64,000 bases of DNA from Latrodectus hesperus. Lineage: Eukaryota; Arthropoda; Arachnida; Araneae; Theridiidae. The stretch's first letter is position 1. Each line of letters starts with the position of its first letter. A program made the position numbers and the translations under genes. The stretch is from NCBI GenBank assembly GCA_037975125.1, contig CM075852.1, positions 6,046,064 through 6,110,063 of the forward strand. The letters run 5' to 3'. The notes under the pieces are model-generated. The model was given only the letters and a program-made list of their open reading frames with translations, did not search any database and was not told the DNA's origin. Below are positions 18,368-33,663 of the stretch, piece by piece.

Positions 18368-20616
18368 TTACAAATTTAAGAAAAGGCAAGTATATACAAA
18401 CGAATTCAATAACATATTTATCAATAATATAGTTTAATACAAGTACTTGACAAGTCTATATAATAGCTCTATGCACCCGTATCATTTTAAGGATAAATAT
18501 GATCCTCAAAATATTAGTCTAGATAGATATGTTTGAACGTTTGGTATTCTGGAAAATATCTGTTTGGAAATGATTCCATAGGCAATTATTTTACTTTCTT
18601 GGAAAATCCACTTATTTTATTAACAAATGATTTTATTGTTGAATTATCTCAAGTATCTAAGACATTATTATTAATCTATGATATTGTTTTCCTTATCTTA
18701 TAATGTAAAACATAATAATAAGTAAATTTATTTCATCACATTTACAAGGATTTTTTATTTTACAATATTCCACTTATGGTTGCACTTTTAGAGAGTCCCA
18801 TTTGATCTGAGGTAGCAGAAGAATAATAAAATAAAATGTGATATAGTGTTACAGACATAAAATTACAATTTTCAGTAGCTAAATATTTTGAATTTAAGAT
18901 TACAAGCCGTTCATATACAAGAGAAAAAGCAAAGATAATCTTTAAAGTCAAACTTTGAATTTCAAGTATGTTTATTGTAAAATGAACAACTGTGTTTGCA
19001 GTAAGTATTTATTAATCTCATGCCTAAAAAATACAAATTTTTAGATTTTCCTGTTAAAATTGTTATCAACTTTCTATATAGTGTGTAAAGAAATGAATCT
19101 TATGTATGTAACCTTTGTATTATTATTTCACGTTTACTTTTCTTTAATAAAATAGAAATTTTCATTTAAGTATTAATATTTAATGAAAATTAATGTTTAA
19201 ATTAATAAATTAATATAATATAATATTTAATTATTTAATGAATCATTAAATGTTTTATTTTGTATTAAAAATTTAAATTTTATTTTTCTTTAAAACATAA
19301 ATTGCTTTGCAGACAATACATTTAACTAAATTTCTAATTATTTAATGCATGAAATATTCCTGATCATGATCATTAAACTTTTTTAAAATATCGTATAGCA
19401 AACCATCATTTCCTACATTAATTTTAAGAACTCAGATTTAGGATGAAGTTTCATTGATGCTTAAAAAAACTAAAATATTTATAAAGAAATAAATGTTAAA
19501 TTACGTTATAAAGTACTTTATTTAAGTTTCAGCAGTAAAATGTTAAGAATATTGCAAATAATGGGAAAAAATTCGTTCCATAAAAAAGTTATAGTACAAT
19601 TTTTGGTCTTCATTAATGAAACTGCACCATTCCGTAAATGTACGCGTTAAAAAGACGAAGATAATAACAGACAGCCACGGTGCAGAAGCGTCATTAGCAC
19701 TTATTTCCAAAGATGATTAAAAAATTCAAATCATTCCAGTAAAAAATTAATTAAAAATTTCTTCTAAGAAACTGAACTACCTACGATGAAAAAATAAAAT
19801 TATTCTTATCTGAATTAGTTTTTTTACCTTAGAACATACTGAGTAATTTCATGGAAACGAGCTTTCAACCATATATTTTCCATTTTCTAAGCATGTACAG
19901 ACTATATTAAAATATGTACAAAGATAGTACATTTACTTAGCATATACAAAATATTATATTTATTTATTAAACTTTTAAAATATAAAATTCAAATTTTTTT
20001 CAAAAAAATCGCGTTATTGTTTTTATTGCAGCAAAATTATTCCTTGGTAAGATTTATTTGTATAAAATATTGAATAAAAATTTCCATAACTTTTATTTAA
20101 AATAGAGTTTCTATCACATATGTGTACACGTTCAGTTTCACTTAATGATGAAAAATTAAACAAACTAAGAATTTATAAGCCCTGATTACACGAAAATATA
20201 CTCAGAAGACTTTGATAATTGATGGGTGAATACTCAGTTGCTACAAAATGTGAAGGGTTGATATTTATATTAATTATCATCAGTACAATTGTTTTCCAAT
20301 TTATAATTACTAATGACAAGCAAGTATTGCTTGATAAATTAAATTTTTATAACAAATCATCGGGAATGTAATTTCTAGAAAATATGCAATTTCGGTAATC
20401 TATAATATTAGCATGGAATGTAGTAATTTATTAAGATTAATTTAATGAAATTAATTTATTTAAATTATATAATTATTTAAAATTTAAAAGTTAATTACTC
20501 GTAATAGAAGTAACTGAATACAATAAGGAATTATAGGAATATTTTGTTTTCCGCAATCAACACATAAGTGGGTGACTGATGAGCACACATTAAGCACTTG
20601 ACTTTAAATACACATA
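18368..20616. other. AT-rich stretch, nothing certain
   Basis: Mostly featureless. A small GC-richer patch at about 19640-19710 has an open minus-strand frame reading ISANDASAPWLS, which loosely recalls a cadherin repeat edge. There is no convincing splice acceptor, so it is not called. Confidence 0.45.
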
Positions 20617-20640
20617 CACTGTTGGACAATTGCTTAGGAC
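20617..20640 (+). repeat. Left terminal inverted repeat of the second Tc1-like element
   Basis: It shares GGACAATTGCT with the inverse of 22151-22174 and is preceded by TA at 20615-20616. Confidence 0.92.
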
Positions 20641-20875
20641 TATCATCCTTAGCAGCCACAAAATGAAAGGAAGCAAAATGTGGAAAATTAGAATAGGTGC
20701 GGGATATATATAGTAAGAAGAAGTATGCGTAAAAGTGCGCATACTTCTTCGTGAGCAGACGTGCAAATATTTTTCCACGTCTGTTCATCACGTGATAGCG
20801 TTCATAAGAGTTTTAAAGGTTTTGACACGTGTGGACAGTTGTTGTTACAAGTCAAAGTTTTACAGGAAAGATTTA

Positions 20876-21928
20876 ATGGACGAACTTGAAATTTTTGGCA
20901 TATCTTCCCGACATCCCTTAGATGATTTTATGCGTGGCAGAATTATTGAAAAGATCGAAGAAAGGCAAAAAATAACAGATGTTGCCAGGGATTTTGACAT
21001 CGCTCATAGCGTTGTTTCACGGCTGTGCAAGTCACTTAAAACTACTGGAATGAATAGTAGGAGGCACCGGGGTGGTCGTTTTAGAATTATGACGACTGCA
21101 GAAGACATATATATCGTCTTATCAGCAAAAAGGAACAGGCGCACCACAGCTCAGCAGGTGGCAAATCAGTTTCATGCTGCTGAGAAAGCAGTCTCCCGAA
21201 ACATTGTTTGCCAGACGTTTGAGGTGAAGGAGGACTATACGCCCACAGACCTGTTGTGTGTGTCTCATTGACCAGACAGCACCGTACTGCCCGTTTGCAA
21301 TGCTGTCGTGAGCATCGCAATTGGACAGAACAGGATTGGGCATGCGTACTATTCTCAGGATGAGAGTAGGCTCAGTCTGTCATGGGATTGTAGACGCCAA
21401 CTGATCTCTCGCGAGAGAGGTACTGCTTATTGTTCAGAAAATATCCAGGAGAGGGACCGATATCCGACATGCAGTGTCATGGTGTGGGCCGGCATCATGA
21501 TCAATGGCCGCACGCCCCTACATGTGGTTGAGAATGGGACTATGACGGGCCAACGATACATTAATGAAGTTCTTCTTCCTCCTGTGCGTCTTTTCCGTGG
21601 TGCTGTCGGTGATAAATATGTTTTTATGGACGACAACGTAACGTGTCATTGAACACTCGCTGTTCAGGATTGTCTAGACAGCGAGGGTACTCAACGCCTC
21701 GTATGGCCATCACGTTCTCCAGATCTAAGCCCCTTTGAAAATGTGTGGGATTTGGGGAGGCAAGTTGCTGATCGAAACTATCCTTTGACAAACAAGAACA
21801 CCCTCATCCGTGCTCTCCCAGAAGAATGGGATAAATTGCCTCAACAGCTACTGCATAATGTTGTGCAAGGTATGATACGACGTGTGGAATGTTGCATCAT
21901 ACTCCACGGTGGACAAATCCCGTACTGA
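20876..21928 (+). pseudogene. Tc1-family transposase with intact DD34E positions but stops
   Basis: The likely start is ATG 20876, giving MDELEIFGIS. A helix-turn-helix region follows (GRIIEKIEERQKITDVARDF, then HSVVSRLCKSL), then AKRNRRTTAQQVANQF. The catalytic residues are all present: Asp in SQDESRL (21359-21361), Asp in FMDDN (21632-21634) and Glu in SPFENVWD (21737-21739), with 34 residues between the last two. The reading frame is the same at the start, centre and end. Between about 21265 and 21355 the coding sense moves to another frame, so two compensating indels are present. TGA codons at 21269-21271 and 21650-21652 interrupt it, the second in place of a residue just after the second Asp motif. 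The C-terminus reads HGGQIPY and then stops. The length of about 350 codons is normal for Tc1 transposases. Confidence 0.93.
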
Positions 21929-22150
21929 TACCTTTCTTCAAGGTGCCTGCTGACTTTTAGATGCATTGTTCCGTTTTACCGTATGCAGCATCAAATGAAT
22001 TTTTTTTTCTTTCAGAAGTTTCACAGCTTTTGTACTTTCCAGAACTATACATATTCTTTATTCTAATGTCTGAACAGTATGGCAACAATATTTTATCCTA
22101 CTAGGCCTCATATCTCGCTTAATGTTATACTACATTGCAATTTGTGATCC

Positions 22151-22174
22151 GTCCTTAGCAATTGTCCAGAAGTG
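22151..22174 (-). repeat. Right terminal inverted repeat of the second Tc1-like element
   Basis: Inverse of the left end with three mismatches. It is followed by TA at 22175-22176. Confidence 0.92.
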
Positions 22175-22176
22175 TA

Positions 22177-22863
22177 CATGTAACCATTTTTCGTAAATTA
22201 ATTAAAATTTAAATTCTTGGTCTATTTATATTGAGCTTGGAATGAATACTTCATTTATTTCAATGACACATAACCGCACATTTTCATGTAAAGTTTTTAG
22301 CATATAAAACAGCTGTTATTATAATATTTGAATAATATAACAAAAGTTATTGTAAGAAGAGTCATGTTTGAAATGTTTTCTCTTTTGTTGAGTCAAAATT
22401 AATGTTTATTTATTTTGTGACCGAAATTTCAAAAATCTTACAATGATTAATTTGCATTAAATGCTAATTAATATTTCAAATTTATCGTCGGAAATTTAAT
22501 TTTTAAGTGAACTTTATGATGTTTATTTAGGTAAAGGATGCTCAAAAATACATTTTTAAAGTCAGACTTACTTTACTAATAAGCAGTAAACGTGTTTTCA
22601 AGAATGGATAAAAATATGGCATACATCTAATATTAATTATGTAAGTTTTATTCGTATAAGCGAAAAATTATTTCATAATGAAAAATACTAGTTAAAAATA
22701 AAATGCTATTAGAAGGAAATCAGAGGTTATAGTAAAAAATCAGAGATTTTGCTTTAATACTCCTTAAAATAAATTTCAATCAAAAATATTATTTCTATGC
22801 ATGGCGAATAAATTCTAGAGTGAATAAAATAACATATTTTTACACCCTCCTGTTTCATTTTTA

Positions 22864-22866
<3 letters not shown>
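22177..22866. other. AT-rich stretch, nothing recognised
   Basis: No feature is visible between the transposon and the next TA tract. Confidence 0.55.
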
Positions 22867-22941
<75 letters not shown>

Positions 22942-22954
22942 TATGTATATATAG
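22867..22954. repeat. (TA)n microsatellite
   Basis: About 70 bp of pure TA followed by a GTACATATGTATATATA tail. Confidence 0.95.
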
Positions 22955-24421
22955 AATAGATAATAAACATATTAAACAACAAAATTAAAATAATCCTACA
23001 ACGGAAAACTGGAAATAATTTAGTTCTAAGTTAAAAATAATGGCGTTTATCCATCTGTACTTTCTGGACTTTATCATTGTGGACTTTGAATATGTGTACA
23101 TTATTTGTAATCATAACTAGAAATCGATAATCACACATAAAATATACATAAAGTACTTATTCTAGTTTACTTCAATATATAAGAAACAAAATTATAATTT
23201 CTACTTATTTATGATTTTACTATTGTACATAACACTCATATTTGCTTTATTTCACTTTCATACTAAGCCTTCTAAAATGCTTATTAAAATATTAGAATTT
23301 CATTTTGATAAACCAGCAGATGTATTTTTAAAAACAGAAATCTTCAATATAAAATCAAATATTTGAATATAAATAACAAAATAAATTTAAATAATTTTAA
23401 TCTATAATATGTATAAGAAATTTATTGGTAAAATAAATACTTATAGGAATTCTTAAGACACTGGTTTTTATAACATGAGAAAGTGCATTAAATTTTCCTA
23501 AGGCAATTTCAAATGATGACTGGTATTTTCTTAATTGTATTTGTTGATTATTTTTTACTCAATTATTTTGAAATAATTCAAGATATCACATAAAATTGCA
23601 TAGTAAATAATTGTTAAAAGATTAATTTAACACAAATTTATGAAAAAATATTAGCTTTAAAAAGAAAGATCCTAAATAAATCCTATAATATTAAATTGAT
23701 AAAATATTTTTTTAATCATTTTATTGGTACATTTTATTTCGTAGCATGCTAAGTATAAGTATACAATATCTATACTTATGATTCTATGTCATCCAAATTA
23801 TAATCAATTCCTCAAAAATTGAACTAACTTGCCATTAAATGTCAATATTTTATTAGGTGGAGAAAGAAACTAAATAAAATTCGTCATTTTTGCCTCAGAA
23901 TTTTTATGCCAAATTTAACATCAATAAAATGTAGCAGTGAGAGAAAATTACATGCGATTAAACCAAAAGTATTGCTATTACTGAAATAAAAAAGCAATAT
24001 CGAATGAAAAAAACAGACTGAAAATAAATTTTATGGGCAAGCCGTCATGAAGCAAAAAGATTTGCAGAATAACTATGATAGAAATACTTTTTATGGCTGG
24101 GATTTCTTTTACCTATATCACTTTAGCGTCATCTGAATCTTTGGTACCGATATAAAAATATAAGCGAATTCATATCTGAATTATGTTCTATGATTCTAAA
24201 GTTTCCTTCAACATTAAGCATTTTTCTTTCATCGCTTCACTGAATATCATTCTTTTTTTCTTCCGTTTTGCTGCTGATGTAAAAGATAAGAGCTTTGTAA
24301 CACACTAGCAGTTTCAGTTTTGCGTTCCTGCACACACAGCTACAATATTCTCTGTAAAAATAATTGCAGCCTAGAAAAGTTCACAGGAGACTAAATATTG
24401 ATAACAAAAGACGTTTTTAAA
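22955..24421. other. AT-rich stretch, nothing recognised
   Basis: No gene or repeat boundary is visible. Confidence 0.55.
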
Positions 24422-24637
24422 TTATAAGCTTAAAAAGAATTTATTGCTCAAGTCCTTAAAAAGCATGGTCATACTACAGCTGAGGGAACTGTCCGGAAAG
24501 AATAGGGAATATTCGCACTCTATTGTGTTTAGTGAGAGTAGCTGTAAGTACTCATCGATCATATCTTGACGGCTCCAAACTTTAATGTAGATTTCCTGTG
24601 ATGAGGAAAAATAGTCCTGAAGCACTTGGTTGTTCAT
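24422..24637 (-). CDS. Unassigned 71-codon open frame, possible exon
   Basis: A minus-strand frame starts with MNNQVLQDYFSSSQEIYIKV and ends LSNKFFLSL with a TAA. It is less AT-rich than its flanks and has mixed, protein-like residue use with little low complexity, so it may be a real exon or a decayed element. I recognise no domain. There is no clear splice acceptor upstream, and no promoter or poly-A signal is evident. A chance frame is the main alternative. Confidence 0.25.
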   Translation of the reverse strand: MNNQVLQDYFSSSQEIYIKVWSRQDMIDEYLQLLSLNTIECEYSLFFPDSSLSCSMTMLFKDLSNKFFLSL

Positions 24638-26799
24638 GAAAAAAGGTGATTTAAGATTAAATTTGCTTAAATTTCCTCTCCAACTTTTAATGTTACTTGT
24701 TATTTAAATTATTACACTTTAAAAAAAATCTTATTATTATGGGTTCTTTCAGCGGTTGAACTCTTACATGAAAAATATTTTACTGAAATTATATGAGGTT
24801 TACTTTAATTTTAGTATTTATCAATCTTGCCTTGAACTTTATTCTGTAATATCTTTCTAAAAAATCAAAAATGAAATTAATCTTTAGGTGTACATTTATA
24901 TAGATTAAAGAAAATTATTTTTTATGACATTCTGCTCATGCTTAATGTGTATAATTTGCGTTTTTGTTTATTTTTTTCAAACTGTGATAATCTGTATTAA
25001 TTAATCTTGAAACTACTATAGAAAGGATAGTAATATCTTTAATGAAATAAAATAAGATATATAAAAGACAAAATAAGAATAAATAAACATTTAAAATCAA
25101 TTAATTGTGAAATTAACAATTAATTAAAATAAACTAAAATGATAGTATAAATTTATTTGAAAATATACTTTAAAAATAGAATGTTTAATGAGTTATAATT
25201 AAATTCCATTCATTTCCTTTTAACGAGTACAAAATATGAAAAATAGCTTGGCAACGAAAAATAAATTATTTTTCAAAAACATATTCATGAGAAATATTAA
25301 TCACAATATTTTTATTCCAAAGTTTTTCCTTCATAAATAATTTCTTTCATATGTTAAACTAAAATTTAAGACCTCTTTTTGAATTATTTTGAAGAAACGT
25401 CCTACCTTGCATGTTCAAATAAGTCATGTATTGGATTATTAACAAGCAAAGTTTTTAAATTATATTATTTTACTCTCTAATATTATTTTAATTTATTTTA
25501 TTTTAATTAAATATTAAGAAAAGCACCAGGATTTAAATTGGTTATTGTGTGTGTGCATTTCAATTTTAATCAGAAAATACATATCCTTAATTTTCTTAAG
25601 TTAAGTTTTCTTAAGTCTTAAGTTTTTTTCAAAAATTGGCTTCATAAAAAACAGCAGTGGTTTTTCCGAAAATTTGAGGTACTTTTTTGGAGATGAGACT
25701 TAATTTATATGCATGTACAAATATGGAAATTCTCTTTTATAATTAGAACAATTATTCGTTTTATTTTCAATATACCCATTAAAATTTTTTTTTAAATAAT
25801 CTGTCCGTTTTGGAATAATTTTCCTTTTATTTCATTGATCATTTCCAAAAGTATATTTCTTCAGACCACGTCTAAAACCCAAAAAATTTATTTGTATACA
25901 TTTAACTGTAAATTTAAGAAATGCAATATATAATAACAGATAGATGTAAAGCGTATAATAAAATAAATCATAACAAAACAATTTCACTGTCATCAAAAAA
26001 TTAAAAATTTGTAAAAATATATATTTGTATTTCTGTGTGAACTATTATATATTTAAAATATACTAGAAAAAATGGTATATTTTCTATTAAAGGTCCTTTA
26101 TAATAATATATGTGCTTTAAAATTCTTGAATAAAATAGACATATGGTTCAGATCTAAAATACTTGAATTATTACTAAGGTAAAGGGTCTAAATTTTGTAT
26201 TCTGAAATCAGTTGAACTTCTACCTTTCCTCTTAATGCAATGAAATTGAATAACGAGTAATTTTCTTGAGATATAAATTTTCTAAATGTAAAATTTTCAT
26301 CGAGTTAAATCGTTTTATTAGTTGAAGCAATAGTATATTTCAACATCGGCTGAATGCGACATTGCAATAAATTCAGTAAGTATTTGAGTGCAGATTTCAA
26401 ACAAGTCATCATTAAATTTACTGGCATTGTATAGCAAAACATTTGTTTCACCTCTCAGGCATTTGTCTGTGTAGGAAAGAGAGAAATAGCACACATTTGA
26501 CGTGCTATTTATATGTACATGAAGTGATCTGAATAAATATTTCTAACACTAAATGCATTTTATTCATTATAGATAATACTATTTCGGAGAAGTATCTAAT
26601 ACAATATTATATATGAATAAGCAACTCTGTTCTTTTTTCTTCCATGAGTGGTGTTATAAAGTGACAGAATGACGGTAAGCAAAAATGACATTTATGAATT
26701 GAACACCTGTTACATTTTATTTGACCCCGTATAGTAGTTAGCCTAATGAGTGATGACTGACCTATTTCCTGCATAAATTGTGATTTCAAAGAATTTTTC
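24638..26799. other. AT-rich stretch, nothing recognised
   Basis: No coding signal or repeat boundary is visible on either strand. Confidence 0.55.
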
Positions 26800-27012
26800 C
26801 TACCCTATGGACCATATTAACGTGTTGTCAAATTCAGAAAACTCCCAAGCACCCACTTAAGCATTCCATCCATTTCCCATTGTTCAAAAAATGACTGGAA
26901 TTGAACTTTGTAAATTTTAATCCATAAACTGTTTTTTTATCAGTACTCCACAACACTAGTGGAGCCTAACTCAATACCCAGAAAGCATGCTAGTGCAACA
27001 ACTAGGCCACAA
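26800..27012 (-). mobile_element. tRNA-related SINE fragment
   Basis: The minus strand from 27012 begins with an A-box-like block, TGTGGCCTAGTTGTTGCAC, followed by GCATGCTTTCTGGG and GAGTTAGGCTCCACT, the block shared with about 18.07 kb. A clean B box is not visible. The body extends to roughly 26800, where composition returns to background. Ends are approximate. Confidence 0.5.
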
Positions 27013-27286
27013 CTTGCTCAGATTTTATTATTGCTAGACATACAACTATATCCAATGAAATTAATTTTCAAGATTTCAAGTGATACTTTCTGAATATTGA
27101 AATATACCTGAAACATAGATATTCATAATTATAATATTTGTGCCACTGCATTGAAGTTAATCAAATATTCTTGCTAATGTTTTTCACAAATGTATATACT
27201 GACGACATCAGTCGTTTTTCTCCCATCATTAATAATATAGGCACAATAAAGAAAGAAATAAGAGCCTAACATTTCAATTAGGATTT

Positions 27287-29736
27287 TTTATTTCTTTTCT
27301 TGCTAGAAGAAATACTAATGTTAGTCTCCTTAGCAATATAAAAACTGCTCCTCAGATTCCGCAAGATAAATTATTTCATGTTTTTTTCTTATTTAATTAC
27401 ATTTTCAAAATCTTTCTTTTCTTGCTATAAGAAATACTAATGTTAGCCTTTTTAGCAATATAAAAACTGCTCCTTAGATTCCGCAAGATAAATTAATATC
27501 ATGTTTCTTTTCTTACTTAATTACATTTTCGAAATCTTTCTTTTCTTGCTATAAGAAATACTAATGTTAGACTTTTTAGCAATATAAAAACTGCTCCTTA
27601 GATTCCGCAAGATAAATTAATATCATGTTTCTTTTCTTATTTAATTACATTTTCGAAATCTTTCTTTTCTTGCTATAAGAAATACTAATGTTAGCCTTTT
27701 TAGCAATATAAAAACTGCTCCTTAGATTCCGCAAGATAAATTAATATCATGTTTCTTTTCTTATTTAATTACATTTTCGAAATCTTTCTTTTCTTGCTAT
27801 AAGAAATACTAATGTTAGCCTTTTTAGCAATATAAAAACTGCTCCTTAGATTCCGCAAGATAAATTAATATCATGTTTCTTTTCTTATTTAATTACATTT
27901 TTGAAATCTTTCTTTTCTTGCTATAAGAAATACTAATGTTAGCCTTTTTAGCAATATAAAAACTGCTCCTTAGATTCCGCAAGATAAATTAATATCATGT
28001 TTCTTTTCTTATTTAATTACATTTTTGAAATCTTTCTTTTCTTGCTATAAGAAATACTAATGTTAGCCTTTTTAGCAATATAAAAACTGCTCCTTAGATT
28101 CCGCAAGATAAATTAATATCATGTTTCTTTTCTTATTTAATTACATTTTCGAAATCTTTCTTTTCTTGCTATAAGAAATACTAATGTTAGCCTTCTAAGC
28201 AATATAAAAACTGCTCCTTAGATTCAGCAAAATAAATTATTTCATGTTTTTTTCTTATTTAATTACATTTTCGAAATTTTTCTTTTCTTGCTAGAAGATA
28301 TACTAATATTAGCCTTCTTAGCAATATAAAAACTGCTCTTCAGATTCCGCAAGATAAATTATTTTATGTTTTTTTTTCTTATTTATTTACATTTTCGAAA
28401 TTTTTCTTTTCTTGCTAGAAGAAATACTAATGTTAGCCTTTTTAGCAATATAAAAACTGCTCCTTAGATTCCGTAAGATAAATTATTTCATGTTTTTTAT
28501 TTATTTAATTACATTTTCGAAATCTTTTTTCTTGCTTGAAGAAATACTAATGTTAGCCTTTTTAGCAATATAAAAACTGCTCTTCAGATTCCGCAAGATA
28601 AATTATTTCTTGTTTTTTTCTTATTTAATTACATTTTCGAAACATTTCTTTTCTTGCTAGAAGAAATACTAATGTTAGCCTTTTTAGCAATATAAAAACT
28701 GCTCCTTAGATTCCGCAAGATAAATTGTTTCATGTTTTTTCTTATTTAATTACATTTTCGAAATTTTTCTTTTCTTGCTATAAGAAATACTAATGTTAGC
28801 CTTTTTAGAAATATAAAAACTGCTCCTTAGATTCCGCAAGATAAATTATTTCATGTTTTTTCTTATTTAATTACATTTTCGAAATCTTTCTTTTCTTGCT
28901 ATAAGAAATACTAATGTTAGCCTTTTTAGCAATATAAAAACTGCTCCTTAGATTCCGCAAGATAAATTATTTCATTTTTTTCTTATTTAATTACATTTTC
29001 AAAATCTTTCTTATCTTGCTAGAAGAAATACTAATGTTAGCCTTTTTAGCAATATAAAAACTGCTCCTTAGATTCCGCAAGATAAATTATTTCATGTTTT
29101 TTCTTATTTAATTACATTTTCGAAATCTTTCTTTTCTTGCTATAAGAAATACTAATGTTAGCCTTTTTAGCAATATAAAAACTGCTCCTTAGATTCCGCA
29201 AGATAAATTATTTCATGTTTTTTTTCTTATTTAATTACATTTTTGAAATTTTTCTTTATTTGCTAGAAGAAATAGTAATGTTAGCCTTTTTAGCAATATA
29301 AAAACTGCTCCTTGGATTCCGCAAGATAAATTAATATCATGTTTCTATCTTATTTAATTACATTTTCGAAATCTTTCTTTTCTTGCTATAAGAAATACTA
29401 ATGTTAGCCTTTTTAGCAATATAAAAACTGCTCCTTAGATTCCGCAAGATAAATTATTTCATTTTTTTCTTATTTAATTACATTTTCAAAATCTTTCTTT
29501 TCTTGCTAGAAGAAATACTAATGTTAGCCTTTTTAGCAATATAAAAACTGCTCCTTAGATTCCGCAAGATAAATTATTTCATGTTTTTTCTTATTTAATT
29601 ACATTTTCGAAATCTTTCTTTTCTTGCTATAAGAAATACTAATGTTAGCCTTTTTAGCAATATAAAAACTGCTCCTTAGATTCCGCAAGATAAATTATTT
29701 CATGTTTTTTCCTTATTTAATTACATTTTCGAAATT
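27287..29736. repeat. Satellite array, about 20 units of 120-124 bp
   Basis: A tandem array with unit anchors (CTTGCT) at 27300, 27421, 27545, 27669, 27793, 27917, 28041, 28165, 28287, 28411, 28531, 28653, 28774, 28895, 29015, 29136, 29259, 29382, 29502 and 29623. Conserved blocks in each unit are TTCTTGCTATAAGAAATACT, AGCAATATAAAAACTGCTC and GATTCCGCAAGATAAATT. Two unit classes exist. One is 124 bp with a TTAATATCATGTTTCTTTT segment (mainly 27421-28165). The other is about 120-122 bp with TTATTTCATGTTTTTT. No unit codes for protein. The array ends abruptly at AATTAATAATG near 29737. Confidence 0.98.
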
Positions 29737-31940
<2,204 letters not shown>

Positions 31941-33663
31941 AGGTCTTTAATACTACTGCAACTTACAAATCATTTACAAATACGCCATGCAAAAATTTTT
32001 AAACAAAACTATGCTCAAAGTGTTTTTTTAAAAATATTTAATTTGGAGCTTAAATGGATTTTATAATATTATATTTATAAATGATAATTTCTTGAAGAAG
32101 AAATATTATAGCCAGACGAACTATTAAGTATACGTTGTCTTTTTAAATAAAAATTGAAAAGAAGTCTTGAAATATTATTTTCTCTCTGAAATTTGAAATA
32201 CCATTTAACAATTATTTGATTATCACTTTATTTAAAATAAGCAACTCATTAATAACAACTATATTTAATAATATAATTATTTTTTATATCTAAGTGTTAT
32301 AATAGAGACTTTTACAAATTTCTTTTATTTATTAAGTGTTTTGTCATGAAATATTATGTAATATATATGAAATATAATATTATTTTATTTTGAGTTCAAA
32401 AATATCAATCTAAGTTACAAAATTTATCAAAAAAAGAGAAAACTATTGCTTTATAAAAGGTATTGCCACCAAACAGACCATGTTAGAAAAAAGGTTAAAA
32501 TTTCTTGCATATATATAGAATATTTGCATTGAATCATACCCATAACATGAAAAAAAAGGAATTATATTTGTTTCGTAATGTTTAAGTTTTTTAAGATGAT
32601 CGAAATTAACAGAAAATTCTTGAAGTTCTTGTTGTTAAATCTAATTAAACATTTCAATGATACATTTGTAGGAATATTTAATAGTTAATAAAAATGATGT
32701 AGTGCAGTCATAACAACAAAAACATAAATATTTATAAGCATACTTACACCACTCAAGAATTTATGGAATGCAGAAGCGGTTTCAGCAAATTTTCAAGAAT
32801 TTAACATAGTACCTGATTTGTTTTTTCTTTAAAAAACCTATTAAGCTACATTTTTTTCAAATTTAAAAACAAATATTTATATTAACTAAACATGTAACAA
32901 AGAATGATTTTAATACTATCATAATCACACCAGCTGTATTATTATTTAGTTCTCTCATTGAAATGTTTCTTAAAAAGATAATTTAAAATTATTTCTGTTT
33001 AAATAATAAACTGTAGAACTTTGTGTTCTTTCTATAGAAAAAATATGCATTTGACTAATTTAAAATATGCTAAAAATCGCATTTTTACCAGAAATATATT
33101 TATACTCAGAAATATGTTTTTAGTTCTTCTTTTAAATCCTCACTCTTTAGAAAGGAACACAATTTTTTCACAACAGTATTATGTATTTAGGTTCTGTTGT
33201 CCTAAATGATAAACAAATGAATATTTAAGTTAATAGGATTAAATACATGGTGTTGTTTTTCTAATGTATTGAGGAAACATGAAATTTTATGGAATATTTT
33301 TAAGATGGGAATACAGTATAAATTCTAGTATTTTAATGTAACTGAATAAATAATAACATATTACTATTTAATAAATAAATATGGTAGCCATATTTAAGGA
33401 GATAAGTTTTAAGGTTTTTCTATTGATAACTATATTATATCTTAGTTTCAATTAGAAGACCAGAATTTAATTATCTTAACATGTAATCATTTAATTGAAT
33501 TTATTCTATCTTTGAAAATGATATATATATTTATATGCAGGTTTTGCTTTAGAAATATCGTTACCAGCAACAAAACATTAATTTAATCAACCAATCATTA
33601 CATACTTATTTAATCAACCATTTTATAAGATAATTTGAAGTCTGTGGAGCTTTTTTTAAAATT
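31941..33663. other. AT-rich stretch, nothing recognised
   Basis: No gene, RNA or repeat boundary is visible. Confidence 0.55.

Larger units (their letters stand above)
20617..22174 (+). mobile_element. Second Tc1-like DNA transposon, full length, inactive
   Basis: The 1,558-bp element is bounded by 24-bp inverted repeats starting CACT (21 of 24 positions match) and flanked by TA on each side. It carries one transposase fossil in the same orientation and a GC content well above the surroundings. The termini and transposase differ clearly from the copy at 12.5 kb, so this is a separate Tc1-like family. The imperfect ends, two premature stops and compensating frameshifts show that it is old and inactive. 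Confidence 0.93.

Noticed and set aside
19640..19710. Cadherin exon (ISANDASAPWLS on the minus strand)
   Set aside because: The resemblance covers about a dozen residues, calcium-binding motifs are missing, and there is no good acceptor site.
27287..29736. CRISPR-like or coding tandem array
   Set aside because: Units are about 120 bp with no unique spacers and no open frame, so it is a satellite in a eukaryotic genome.
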